Below are positions 25,690-36,463 of a stretch of 64,000 nt of DNA, one piece after another; positions within the stretch are counted from its first letter, which is position 1, and each line of letters opens with the position of its first letter. The notes below the pieces were generated by a model. It saw only the letters and a list, made by a program, of their open reading frames with translations. It was not told the DNA's origin and ran no database searches. The position numbers were made by a program, and so were the translations under genes. The DNA is from Selaginella tamariscina (Eukaryota; Streptophyta; Lycopodiopsida; Selaginellales; Selaginellaceae). The stretch is from contig PUQB01000090.1 of NCBI GenBank assembly GCA_003024785.1, positions 372,001 to 436,000 on the forward strand, in the 5' to 3' direction.

Positions 25690-26010
25690 TTTTCACTTAA
25701 CCATATTATTTATCATTAAACTAATAATTGTTCATGGTAAACTGATTTAATCCACTAGTAATAAATGCGGTGTACCATAGATAATGAACACTGAATGATG
25801 TGGTTTACCATGGTAAACCATGCTATTTATTACCGGATCTATAACTATTTACAATAGATCGTGATATGATAAACCATACTATTTATTGTTAAATGAATAA
25901 TTGTTTACAATAGATCTTGGTAAATCATTTTATTTATCGTTAAAGAAATAATTGTCCATGGTAAATATGTCTACTAAACCATGTCATTTATCGTTAAACA
26001 AATAAATATG
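25690..26010. repeat. CCATGGTAAAC minisatellite, present only in duplication copy 2
   Basis: About five to six imperfect units of 50-57 bp share ACCATGCTATTTAT(C/T)GTTAAA, then AATAATTGTTTACAATAGATC and (C/A)CATGGTAAA. CCATGG palindromes recur. The matching interval in copy 1 (around 21,580-21,620) passes directly from the flanking AGTTGTCAATAAA to the AAATATGCAATC text, so the array expanded or inserted after duplication or was lost from copy 1. Confidence 0.65.
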
Positions 26011-26517
26011 CAATCGTAATTATTAAAATAAGCTTAAACAAGAATCTCATTAAGGCATTCTTGAATTTAAATTTTACAATCCGTAGAATTACATTTTCAT
26101 AAATTAATTAGATAAAGATCAATTATTTAAAATTTTATTTTCATAAATTAATCAAATAAAGAATCAATCCAGTTATGTTTAAATCACGGTCTGTAATATC
26201 TACAAACATATATAATAATGTATACTTATAAGTCGTTGGTTTAAGTATAGTTAGGGGTACGTATTTCTATTTGTATTATACTGTATCAAACCAGCATGGC
26301 ATATTCTACTTAGTAGTACCTCTTTTTTGTTTTTATATATATATATATAATATATATATATTTATTTTATTTTTTTATATAATATGCATGTGAGAAATAG
26401 ATAAATGCCTAGATGCTAATGACACTGTGCAAAATCCAGAGCTGTTGAAACTACCACATTGAATTATCTGGTTGTCTCCTAGTCATGTATAAGTACACAC
26501 TATATCTTTAACTAAAT

Positions 26518-26567
26518 ATTATATATATATTATATATTATATATATATTATATATATATATATATAT

Positions 26568-26642
<75 letters not shown>
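26518..26642. repeat. (TA)n-(GTAT)n-(GT)n microsatellite
   Basis: An interrupted TA tract, then six GTAT units, then about 15 GT units. Confidence 0.9.
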
Positions 26643-26644
<2 letters not shown>

Positions 26645-27149
26645 TTTTCCGCATTTATATACACCTGCCTTAAACCTGGGTGCATCAGGAAAAAAAAAAG
26701 AAAAAGATGTATCAGAAAGTTGTCTACCTAACATAATATAAAAGATTATTCATATGGTAAAATACTAAAATTACTGCTTGGATTTTATACACATGTACTA
26801 CTGTACAGTGTAGATACGTATATATTAGGAGTATGATTTGCACGTACATGTATATAAATTCACACACATTATAGTGCATTAAACAAACATATATGCTATT
26901 TTCTGCACATCCTTCGGAGAATTCAAAAAGAACAATGTGGTATAAACAATTACATAATATTTATTTAATATTATTACATAACTTACCATAAATTAAATCA
27001 TTTGTGTTATTAAATTTATAATTATATTAATTAAAATAAATTAAATCATAACGAGAGAATAATTAAAAAGAGATACAAGTGGGTTGATTTTGACCACGCA
27101 ACACATCGGGTGGCAATAACCAAATTACCGGGCAAAAAGAAGCTTTTCC

Positions 27150-27325
27150 TTTTACCGCCAGCGGGAATCAGGTGACCCGTCATATTCCACCGTCGCCAGA
27201 GTAAATATAGCTTTTCACCGCCCGTCATTTGACAGGCTCATTTTGACGGCCGCATATTCCAGCAAAACCCAAGATTAGGGTTCATCCCCAAACAGTGGAT
27301 GGCGATGATTATTGCAGCTTCTTCA
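27150..27325 (+). promoter_or_regulatory. Promoter and leader exon of the ankyrin gene
   Basis: GC-rich block with the inverted repeat seen upstream at 22,631, here with one mismatch (27220-27237), and a TATA-like TAAATATAG (27,202-27,210). ATTAGGGTT lies about 25 bp before an ATG at 27,299. That ATG opens a short exon (MAMIIAASS) ending at a donor near 27,325. Spliced to the next exon (acceptor 27,586), this frame stops at once, so the segment is better seen as leader with a short upstream ORF; translation of the main protein would begin at 27,597. Confidence 0.5.
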
Positions 27326-27596
27326 GGTGCAGTTTCCCGTTTTAATCCCCTTCTTCTCTCTCAAATTCTCTCGTTCTCTCTCACGGTCTTTTTTTCTTCT
27401 CGTTTATACACATTTTCATCCCACATTCTCTTGAATTCTCTTCTTTCCCGATTTTGCACGGTTTTGGTATATCTCTTTGTGTTTCTTTGTGTATATGTGT
27501 GCGTATACGTGTGTGTATGCGTGTATGTGCGATCTTTTCCTCCAGTTTTTTTTGAATTTGAAAAATACAGTTGAATTATGAAACAGGTGAATAAAT

Positions 27597-27865
27597 ATGA
27601 TTCGGAAAGAAGAAAAATCCGTTCGTAGATGGAAATCAGATAATTCTTTGCACAAAGAAGAAGAAAATCAGGTATACATTATATATCACATACATACATG
27701 CATACATACATGTGTATCTGTTACATATATATGTATATCACATTGTATCTGGTATGCGTATATTCATCATACATTCTTTAAATTAAGAAGCAAAAATTCA
27801 TGGCACGATCAGTAGCATATACAACTACACACGCATACACATGTTTTGAGAAAAAAAAGGCAGAA

Positions 27866-27907
<42 letters not shown>

Positions 27908-29374
27908 CAATGTGTGTCAAAGTTAATTCATGGCATGATTTGAAGCATTTTCGAACTTTACATGCACATATTTACATATAACATATATATTGACACAAGT
28001 ATATAGATCGTATACATGTGTAGATAACACGCGCACGCATACACACACATATATATATGTACATATTTATGTATATATACATACACATAGATATGTCCAC
28101 ATTTACATGTGTATGTGTAAAAATGTAAGCCCATGATCTCTACATGCACACAAACCAGTTTTCTCATACTGATCCGGTTTAATTAGTTTAAGAGTAAGAA
28201 GCAGAACTCGTGGCAAGATCTGGAGCGTCCCAAACCAATGGTCGAGGAGAGTTCAGGTTGGGGATTGAATATTCTTAAGAACCATCAAAGGAAGCAATCA
28301 CAATCAAACGGACCACACTATCCTCAAAAACCACCACGAGGAAGCTTTGTTGATTTTCTCCCACTTTCCGAGCTTTCCCTTGCTATGCTTGACCAGGTAT
28401 ATACACACACACACGCATATATGTGTGTATAATATATAAATACCTAAATGCTTCTTCTCTATATATAATTATGCCATAACATACATTTTTGTCAATCCAC
28501 ACACACACATCCATATATTATGTACATAAGTATGTCTACTTATGTATCTAAGTTATGCCCATACATACATTTTGACGGACTTCTTATACCGACATACGTA
28601 TGCGTGTGCTTGTATGAACATACGTATTTAATCGTTGCTAGGCAATCTATGTCTTTGCGTGTGTGTGTGTGTGTGGTGTGTATTGTGGATGTGCACTTAC
28701 ATGTTTATAATTGTATATTTATTGACTATATCATGTAGTTAACTAATAATTGATGTTTTCCTTTCAGAAGACACCTCCAACAAGTCATGCAAAGAAGAGT
28801 GATTCATCTGACCAGGTATTCATAACTTTTGTGTGTGCGCGTACGCGTGTGCGTGTGTGTAATGTTGTATGTCGTCCCTTTCCAGAATGTAATTGTAACA
28901 AGTCAAGACGTTGCAAGTGAGCAGGTATTTAAATTTTTTTAAGCTTTCTATGTAAAATTCAGAAATTTGTTTTATATATCATCTTATAAAATAACATAGT
29001 TGAATAAATTTCTTATGCTAAACATTTCTGAATATACAAGGCAGTATGTATAAATGTTAATATTTTTGAAAATTTAATATGTAATTTTAAACATCAATAT
29101 ATAACATATTTGAACTTACAAATATTATTTTTGCAGGAGGAGAAAAGAGATGAAAGAACAAGTATAACATCCAGCATGGCATCTTCTACATTTTCAAACA
29201 GCACAACACGTGTCGTTTCCTCGCATGCATCTTCCTCTAGTATTGGTTCCTCCAAGGGAAGCTCAGATGATATTGACAGTTACTTTCAGGAAGACTTAGA
29301 AGACAAAACAAGCGAGGTACACATATATACATATCTTACATTACTGGTAAATTAACACAGAAATATATATATTA

Positions 29375-29405
<31 letters not shown>

Positions 29406-31264
29406 AATTTTCTGTATATTAGATATGATCATGACTATCTGTAAAAATACGAAAATCAGGGATCGGTAGGACGAGTAGCATATAAACGGGGTCTAAGCCA
29501 GAGGAGAATACGAGGGAGCAGTGGAGAGAAGACACTCGACTCCATTCACCAGGTATTTTATTAGATATATGAGAAGTTGTGTGTGTGTGCGTGTGTGTGT
29601 GTGAGAGAGAGAGAGAGCACATACTTTTAAGTGTGTGTGTGTCTTATATGTATGTATGTATGAGGGAGTGGCATGGTTTATTATTTGCTTTTCAGTGTGG
29701 AAGTGAGGAAACCGAGGTTATTGCAAAGGAGAGCAACTCCATCCAGGTATTCAAATTATTTACTAGTACTTATAATCTTATAATACATTATACGTGTGTG
29801 CGCATGTGCATGTATGTGTGTGCATGTAGATTAATATTGTTTAATTTGACAGAGAAGTCAGGAAACAAGAACAGATGCAACGGAGAGCAATATAGTAGTT
29901 CAGGTATGTTCCTCGATGTGTGTGTGTGTGTGTTTGTATACAGCTTTATATGTATACATATGCATACAACATACATACATACACATGTGTGTGTGTATGC
30001 ATATATATGTGTCTGTTGTTTATTTAGGTGCAAAAGTCGCCAGTGGAGCAGCTATTCCTTGCAGTGAAGAACAACGATGAAGCAACAATGAAGTCTTTGC
30101 ATAGTGGAGGTGTTTCGCTAGAGGTTGCTTCAGGTTTTTTAGTTTCTAATATTGTAAAATATATTTAATTCTAGTATTCAAAGTAATAATCGTAATTAAA
30201 TTTTTGAAAAGTAATTATTTGGCATTAACGAATCGGTGTTTCATTTTGCTTGCAGTCTATTGATAAAAATGGGATGACACCTCTGGTTATGTCTTGTTTA
30301 GATGGAAGCCTGTTTAATATGGTTCGAGCTTTAATACAATTAGGTGCTAATGTACATTATTACAGAACGGGTAAGTAATTTTTAATGTCATGTATAGTAT
30401 ATTTATGTATTTACTCATATAACGTTGTTTTAATTTAATATATATGGTTTTTTATTACTATTATTATATATATGCAAAAAAGTATATATATACATTTTAT
30501 TCAGGACTACATGCGGGATATCCTCTCCATCATGCTGCAAAGCGAGGCCATAACAACATTGTGGAATTGCTTCTTTCTCACGGAGGTGATTATTATTTTG
30601 TGTATTATCTTTGATCATTTAATTTATATTATTTGAAATAATAAAATATTAAATAATATTTATATATTTGACTTATTGTTATTTTGCAGCTGAAGCACTA
30701 GCTGTGAATGATGATGGGCAAACAGCTTTAGACATGGCAAGGATAAGAGGGCATGCATCTGCTGTACGTGTAATAGAGGTACTAACTTAAGTTTAAGTAA
30801 TTAGATCACACAACACACATACGCACACGCACACACACACATTTTGGAAATAAAATTATATTTCTTACATATGTATAATCTTTACAAAGGATTGGATTGC
30901 TTTGTTCAAGGGTATATTAAGGCAGATCACCGATAATGCAGGCTCTCAGATCATGAAAAGAATGTGAGAAGCTTAAGTTTTAATGTGTAATTAATTTTAT
31001 TAAACATGATTTATATGGTTAAAACTTAATCGAGAGTTTGCAGATGGGCAGTGGTTCTACCTTCTGGAAGTTCAAGACATGAGCTTGTCATCTATAGCTC
31101 TCGAAAGGTGCGTGCGTGCGTGCCTGCGCGCGCGTGTGTGTATGTGCGTTGTTAGCTATATACAATCATAAGGTTGTAATTATCACAACGTACATAACTT
31201 ATACTGTACATAGTAAGTATAATATGATTATTATTACACATGCAATATTAAAATCATATATATA

Positions 31265-31303
<39 letters not shown>

Positions 31304-32128
31304 TGCCAATGCCTGAGGCAGTGATTCTATTGGGAAGTGTAACAAGTGATATCCAAGAGCCAGATTATGTTTCATCAGATACTTCCTTGATAATAACGGA
31401 CAAAGTTACAAGTAAGTTAATTATTTAATTATACACTTCAGTTATAAGCTAAAACATTTAATTTAATTAATTATCAAATTCATTACAAATCTACTTATAT
31501 ACATTGATGTTCTTTAGAGACAAAGTTCAAGTTTTTCTCACATGAACATGGAGATAAGAAGCAGATCTTGAACTTTTACAGCGCTTGTAAAGGAATTCCA
31601 CAGGTAATATAATACACACACACACACTAGTACAGTATACAAGTGCTACAGTAGTAATTTATTCAGTATTATTTTTTATGTATTCTATGTGCAGTTGGAT
31701 ATATTAATAATAAAGGTTATTAATATAATTTAGACAGGTGGCATATAGATTAAATAAATACTCACCTTGATATGATTAGAGTTATTATTTTAACTATATA
31801 ATATTGTATATAACATATGAAGAATCTCTCTCTCTCTCTCTCTCTCTCTCACTCACTCACTCACACGCGCACACACACACACACACACACAATACTGAGT
31901 TGTTAAAAGTGTGCATGTATAATTTAACACCATGGTTTTTCTCAGGAGAAGAATAGAGTACCAAGGAGCTCAATACAGGTTAAACACACCCAAAGTGAGA
32001 TTAAGCAAGTTAATCAAGGAGTTAATGAAGGCTTACCTACTAGGTCACGTACAGAAAAGCCCAGCTCGAAGAAGAACGTAATATTCCCAGAGGAATCTTT
32101 AGATAAAAGATTAATAAGGAAAATATGA
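27597..32128 (+). CDS. XBAT35-like ankyrin-repeat protein without RING finger
   Basis: Exons by eye: 27597-27671, 28205-28396, 28768-28815, 28886-28924, 29137-29316, 29460-29552, 29696-29746, 29853-29903, 30028-30123, 30256-30370, 30505-30585, 30690-30778, 30890-30963, 31044-31107, 31303-31411, 31518-31603, 31946-32128; about 541 residues, no frame breaks. Residues 1-243 are Ser/Glu/Lys-rich and low complexity, from small phase-0 exons mostly ending in CAG. Residues about 276-370 are ankyrin repeats (DKNGMTPLVMSCLDG, GYPLHHAAKRGHNNIVELLL, NDDGQTALDMARIRGH). Residues about 371-481 match the post-ankyrin module of plant XBAT34/35 E3 ligases (WAVVLPSG, HELVIYSS, DKKQILNFYSACKGIPQ). There the family normally has a C-terminal RING; here a 60-residue basic tail ends at TGA 32126 with no C3HC4 cysteines. 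It may be a RING-less scaffold or competitor (inference). The start is chosen because an in-frame TGA lies just upstream. Confidence 0.82.
27868..27905. repeat. (TA)n microsatellite in ankyrin gene intron
   Basis: Pure TA run. The matching position in duplication copy 1 (about 23,239) has only a short TA tract, so it expanded or contracted after the duplication. Confidence 0.85.
29359..29405. repeat. (TA)n microsatellite in ankyrin gene intron
   Basis: Interrupted TATATAT tract between the exons ending 29316 and starting 29460. Confidence 0.8.
31257..31302. repeat. (TA)n run ending at a splice acceptor
   Basis: The TA tract continues to the AG at 31301-31302 used by exon 31303-31411. The normal pyrimidine tract is replaced by TA repeat. 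The exon is needed, because the reading frame and XBAT35-like similarity continue across it. Confidence 0.85.
31826..31890. repeat. (CT)n-(CA)n microsatellite
   Basis: CT repeat followed by CACT and CA repeats, in the intron before the last ankyrin-gene exon (31946). Confidence 0.9.
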
Positions 32129-32878
32129 GTATTATACATGTAATAATTTGGAAATTCTTTTGTTTATAATGGGCAATAATAAACCCTTCAAGTTTTGTAC
32201 ACATGTATATTAATAATATTCAAATGTTTTAAAATAATTATTAAAATAATAAGGATAAATGTTAGCCGTTAGATCGATTGGTATCTACATCTCATGGACG
32301 GTTGAGAGAAGATAATCGCCGCCGCTGAATATGAAACAATCCGACGACTGTAGTGGAAAAGTTCAAACTTCCCGTAAAACGAATATATCTTTCGGAGAGA
32401 ATATACCATGGGCCACCTGTCCTGTCTTAAACGTTAGTGGGTCTTGTTTAGTTTGTGTTTTCTCTTGCAAGGGTTTGTTTGTTCTTCGTACGAGGGCGCC
32501 AAGCGGCTTGTGTGTGTACGCATTCTTCACCGGATTAGCGCGGCTACCAACACTAATCTTGCAGGTTAATTCCTTCATCCTGCTCTATCCCGCTCTGACT
32601 CGTGCGAAAATATGTAATCGTTGCTCGTTCCTGTGTTCTGCACTAAAATCCCTTAATCCCGCTCTTTTTCTTCTCTAATTCATCTTTTCTGTGCGAAAAT
32701 CTGTGTATTCCTCTCTTTTCTGTGCTGTAAATGTTCAATTTCTTCCCATTGTAGGCGGGATTCTGGAGATTTCGCAGGATGCGGGATTTGTTCGTTCTTG
32801 CCAAGAACAAGGGTTTTAAGCTCTAGGGTTTGAGGGATTATCTGGGAGTGTGGGGATTTTCTGGGATTCTGTGGAGAT
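32129..32878 (+). promoter_or_regulatory. Shared intergenic region and 5' leader of the Alfin-like gene
   Basis: Only about 750 bp separate the ankyrin stop codon from the Alfin-like ATG, so this stretch must hold the first gene's 3' UTR and the second gene's promoter and leader. From about 32,260 it becomes GC-richer (CGCCGCCG at 32,318). A likely leader intron runs from GTTAATTC (32,565) to CATTGTAG (32,755). A 115-codon ORF at 32,331-32,678 crosses this intron and has no recognisable domain, so it is not called as a gene. Confidence 0.5.
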
Positions 32879-34905
32879 ATGGAGAACACTAATCAGCAGC
32901 AATACAATCCCAGGACGGTTGAGGAAGTGTATAATGATTTTAAGTGTCGCAGGGCTGGAATGATTAAGGCTTTAACTGAAGGTTAGTTAATCGTTTAATT
33001 ACGAAATTTGTTTATCACTAATTTTCTATTTTTATGCAGACGTTGAAGACTTCTGCAAACAATGTGATCCAGGTGAGTTTTTATATTATATTATATATTA
33101 CAGTAATATTATATGTATACCCACGCCCACACATGCCCCCCACCCCCACACACACACACATAAATATACAACGTATTGTTACGAAAATGTGTATATTTTG
33201 CATTACAGAGAAGGAGAACCTATGCTTATACGGATATCCCGACGAATCTTGGGAAGTTAATTATCCAGCGGAGGAAGTTCCTCCGGAGCTTCCTGAACCT
33301 GCCTTAGGTAAACATATCTATATATAGACAATAATAATATTTGCGTTAGTTATATTTTGGCCATGTATAATTAACCTGCCTTAGGTAAACATATCTATAT
33401 TATAGACAATAATATTTGCGTTAGTTATATTTTGGCCATGTACAATTAACATATCTGATGTCCGTGTATATGTTTATTATATATGTTATCATCTTAGTGA
33501 AACTAGAATATCTTCATTTTGCTAATAAAATAATAATATATGTATTGAAGAATCTGGCATGTCTCTATTGGATATGGTAGCCATACGTCATGTGTGCGTG
33601 TGCGAGAGAGAGAGAGAGAATAAGACGCTTCTTATTGATATATTTGTATTCAAGAACCTAGCAAATCTGTAATAGATATAGTAGATAAGATATTTATATA
33701 GTTTCAAGTAAATTAAATAATTGTTTTCTTTTAAGGTATTAATTTTGCGAGAGATGGTATGGATCGCAAAGCATGGCTTTCTCTCGTAGCAGTTCATAGT
33801 GATTCATGGTTGTTATCGGTTGCTTTCTTCTACGGTGCACATTTTGACAAGGCAGATAGGTAATATCACTAATTTTTAATTTTTTTTCCCCTTTTTTAGG
33901 CATTTCCTTATTGTCCGCATATATAAACTCTATGTTTATTAGCTGTCACTTTTTATTAACCAAATCAAGCATATTCTTATATCTATAGCATTCATCTTGT
34001 GTTACGATCTGTAGTTAATTATGAATTACATTTATTTGTTTTATTTTTGTATTTCAGGAAGCGGTTATTTAATTTGATGAATGGGCTCCCTACTATATAC
34101 GATACTGTTACCGGAAAGAAACAGCAAGACAAGACTAACGGAAATAGCAGCAGTAGACGGGCAGCCACTAAACCCGTAAGTTAAAAGCAGTCTGTTCAAT
34201 TTTACACACACACACACACCACGCATTGTACCTGCAAATATCACGCATGTTACTGGTTTATTATATTCTAAGATTAGGTTAAGTGGTTATATGTTGGACA
34301 AGATGTTTTATATGTAGCTCAGCTTGTGTGTGTGTATGTGTGTGACACTGATATATCTTATAGTAGTTTATGTACAATAAATATGGATACATGTTCTTCA
34401 CTATGGTATATATGTAGTGTATACGTCTGTAGCATATGCATAGGTATTTGTATATATTAATTTAGATGTTTATACAGAAGAAGGCACCCCGTCTTCTGGT
34501 AGCGAGGACGAGGATGAAGAGTCTCCATATGATGAGTATGACGACGAGCATGGGGAGACACGCTGCGGGACTTGCGACGTGTCTTACCAAGAGGACAAGG
34601 AGAAGTTCTGGATTGGATGTGATATATGTCGGAAGTGGTTCCATGGTGCCTGTGTCAAGGTACGTTTTATATATAAAAATATACACTACACACTCACATT
34701 TACTTGTCTATCTGTGTATGCTTGTACAGTGTTTCATGTGCATAAACATATATGACACAGATGTATGTATATCCACTCTCTCTCTATATATATATATGCA
34801 TTTGTATGATAGTGTGGTTGCATGTGGTAGGTTACACCTGCAAGAGCAGAGCATATTAAACATTACAAGTGCCCGCAGTGCAATCACAAACGGGCACGTA
34901 ATTAG
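32879..34905 (+). CDS. Alfin-like PHD-finger protein
   Basis: Plant Alfin1-like (AL) proteins are nuclear readers of H3K4me2/3 through a C-terminal PHD finger. Exons by eye: 32879-32981, 33040-33072, 33209-33307, 33736-33859, about 34058-34175, 34478-34659, 34831-34905; about 240-245 residues, the family length. The N-terminal Alfin domain (DUF3594) is clear: [85 protein letters not shown]. An acidic linker ([18 protein letters not shown]) leads to the [25 protein letters not shown], then [16 protein letters not shown], with the Trp that typically lines the methyl-lysine pocket. Exon 5 with its strong donor GTAAGT (34176) does not join exon 6 in phase; donor GTAGAC (34160) would, giving NGNSSK then EGTPSSGSE. 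Either the weaker donor is used or one base is missing. Confidence 0.9.
33297..33455 (+). repeat. Direct tandem duplication of an exon end and donor
   Basis: Two nearly identical copies of about 78 bp: 33,298-33,374 and about 33,375-33,450. Each starts CTGCCTTAGGTAAACATATC and ends with TTTGGCCATGTA(T/C)AATTAAC. The first copy supplies the last codons and donor of exon 3 of the Alfin-like gene (GCCTTAG|GTAAAC). The second copy repeats the same donor within the intron. Confidence 0.9.
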
Positions 34906-35990
34906 TTAAACAAGCGGACAAGGTTAGGAGTTAATTCTTCCAACGTCTTAACATGGGCAAGGAGGTTCTACGGTCTCTTTTCTTTTAATTTCTTTTTTTT
35001 TCCTCCTCTTTTTTATTTTACTTTAATTATTTATGTCTCTTATTATTCAGCTCTTTTGGTTGTGGATAATATACAATTCTCATATTGTATGTGTCATCGT
35101 GTGTGTATGTGGGCGTGTGTGTTATAATATTTAATTACACTATGTATTGTATCATACATATCTATATGATGTGAAAACTAAATAACATTCCCTTTGTTAT
35201 TATAAGGTAGGATCTGATGATCCAAATCAATGTTACGTGGGTATTTTAAGTTTGTGGTTAATATTTCCTTTTTAAGTATAGATATTAAAATATGCTTAAA
35301 ATATATTAAATTATTTTTAAATCACTAATTAAAGCATAAAAGAAGAATTTCTTTTTTTATTTAAAATAAATAAATAGGTAGAATAAACATCTGTAAGGTA
35401 AACTAAGATATATGCAGAGGTTAACCGAAGGTATCCTATAAAGGATTAGTAACTTTTATAATATACCATGGTTTATATTTTAATTACCTTATATATTTAA
35501 AAATTAAAATATTCAGTAAATTTTTAAAAATCTTACAGCAAAATTGTATTTTGTTTTAGTTACAAATGCATTTATGTGTATTAAAGAATATATAATAAAA
35601 ACTATAATACATGTAAAGTAGTAGCTATAAATTAAAACAAAAGAATTATTATATATATTTCTAAATTTACACTCATTACCGCACAAGGTATGTGTATATT
35701 TCGTATATTTTTATCCATTTCATATATATATATTTCTAAATTGTATGGTATATATACACAAATTGCATATATTTATTTTCATATTAATATATTAATTCAA
35801 ATAAATTGATGGATCTTGGAAGGTCAAAGAACCATAGGCGCAACTACTTACATTAATTGTGAGGTTACATATATATTATGTTTTAGTAAGCCATCTTAGT
35901 AACATGGTCTTTTGAAGTTCTTAAAAGAATATTTTTTAATTATTAAAATGGACTTTAGTAGTTAATATTGTCCATTGAAAAAAAATTAAA
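34906..35990. other. Alfin gene 3' flank and AT-rich spacer
   Basis: T-rich presumed 3' UTR (34,980-35,030) followed by AT-rich DNA. No gene or clear repeat was recognised. Confidence 0.6.
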
Positions 35991-35994
35991 TTCT

Positions 35995-36460
35995 CAACCT
36001 TCTAGAGCGCACATGGGCAAAACTTAAAACTTTAGGGTTATGCATCATCCTCAATGTTGGATGGCTGATGGGGTAAAACTCCTATCTTTTTAAAGTTTTA
36101 AGGCCATGCATCATCCTTAATGCTAGCACAAGATGAGGTAAAATTTATAGTCTTTTGAAGTCATGCACCATTGTCAACCACAAGGATGGAATATGCACAA
36201 GATGGAGTAAAATTTTTAACATTTTAAGGCCATGCACCATCATAAGTGCAGAGGATGAATAGGCACATGATGGTGGTAGAACTCGTGACTTTCTAAGGTC
36301 ATGCAATCCTCAACGTGTGCATAGACCCAATAAGGTTTAAATTTGTAATCTTATGGGGCATAGACCATCTTCGACATCAACACAAGATGAGGCAGAACTT
36401 GTAACCTTTTGCCCTAGAAGGTTGTGGTGCTTGGCCTTAGAAGGCTGTGAGTTTTACTCA
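35995..36460. repeat. Degenerate 'CCATGCACCATCCT' minisatellite, cluster 1
   Basis: About seven units of 55-70 bp contain AAGGCCATGCA(C/T)CATC followed by CTCAA(C/T)G and then CACAAGATG(A/G)GGTAAAA(C/T)TT. The reverse complement of the unit resembles the cluster at 44,570-45,290, so the two arrays are the same family in opposite orientation. No coding frame was seen. Confidence 0.65.
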
Positions 36461-36463
36461 CTC

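Larger units (their letters stand above)
24050..28660 (+). repeat. Downstream copy of the large tandem duplication
   Basis: Second copy of the segment at 20,130-23,885. It contains the intact promoter and first three exons of the ankyrin gene; the remaining exons lie beyond the duplication. The similarity ends near GGCAATCTATGTCTTTG (28,641; compare 23,853). The direct-repeat arrangement and continuous homology point to an unequal-exchange or replication-slippage tandem duplication, not retrotransposition, because introns are included. Confidence 0.8.

Noticed and set aside
32331-32678. 115-codon ORF upstream of the Alfin-like gene
   Set aside because: Crosses a likely leader intron, has no domain, and its composition follows the GC rise of the 5' leader.
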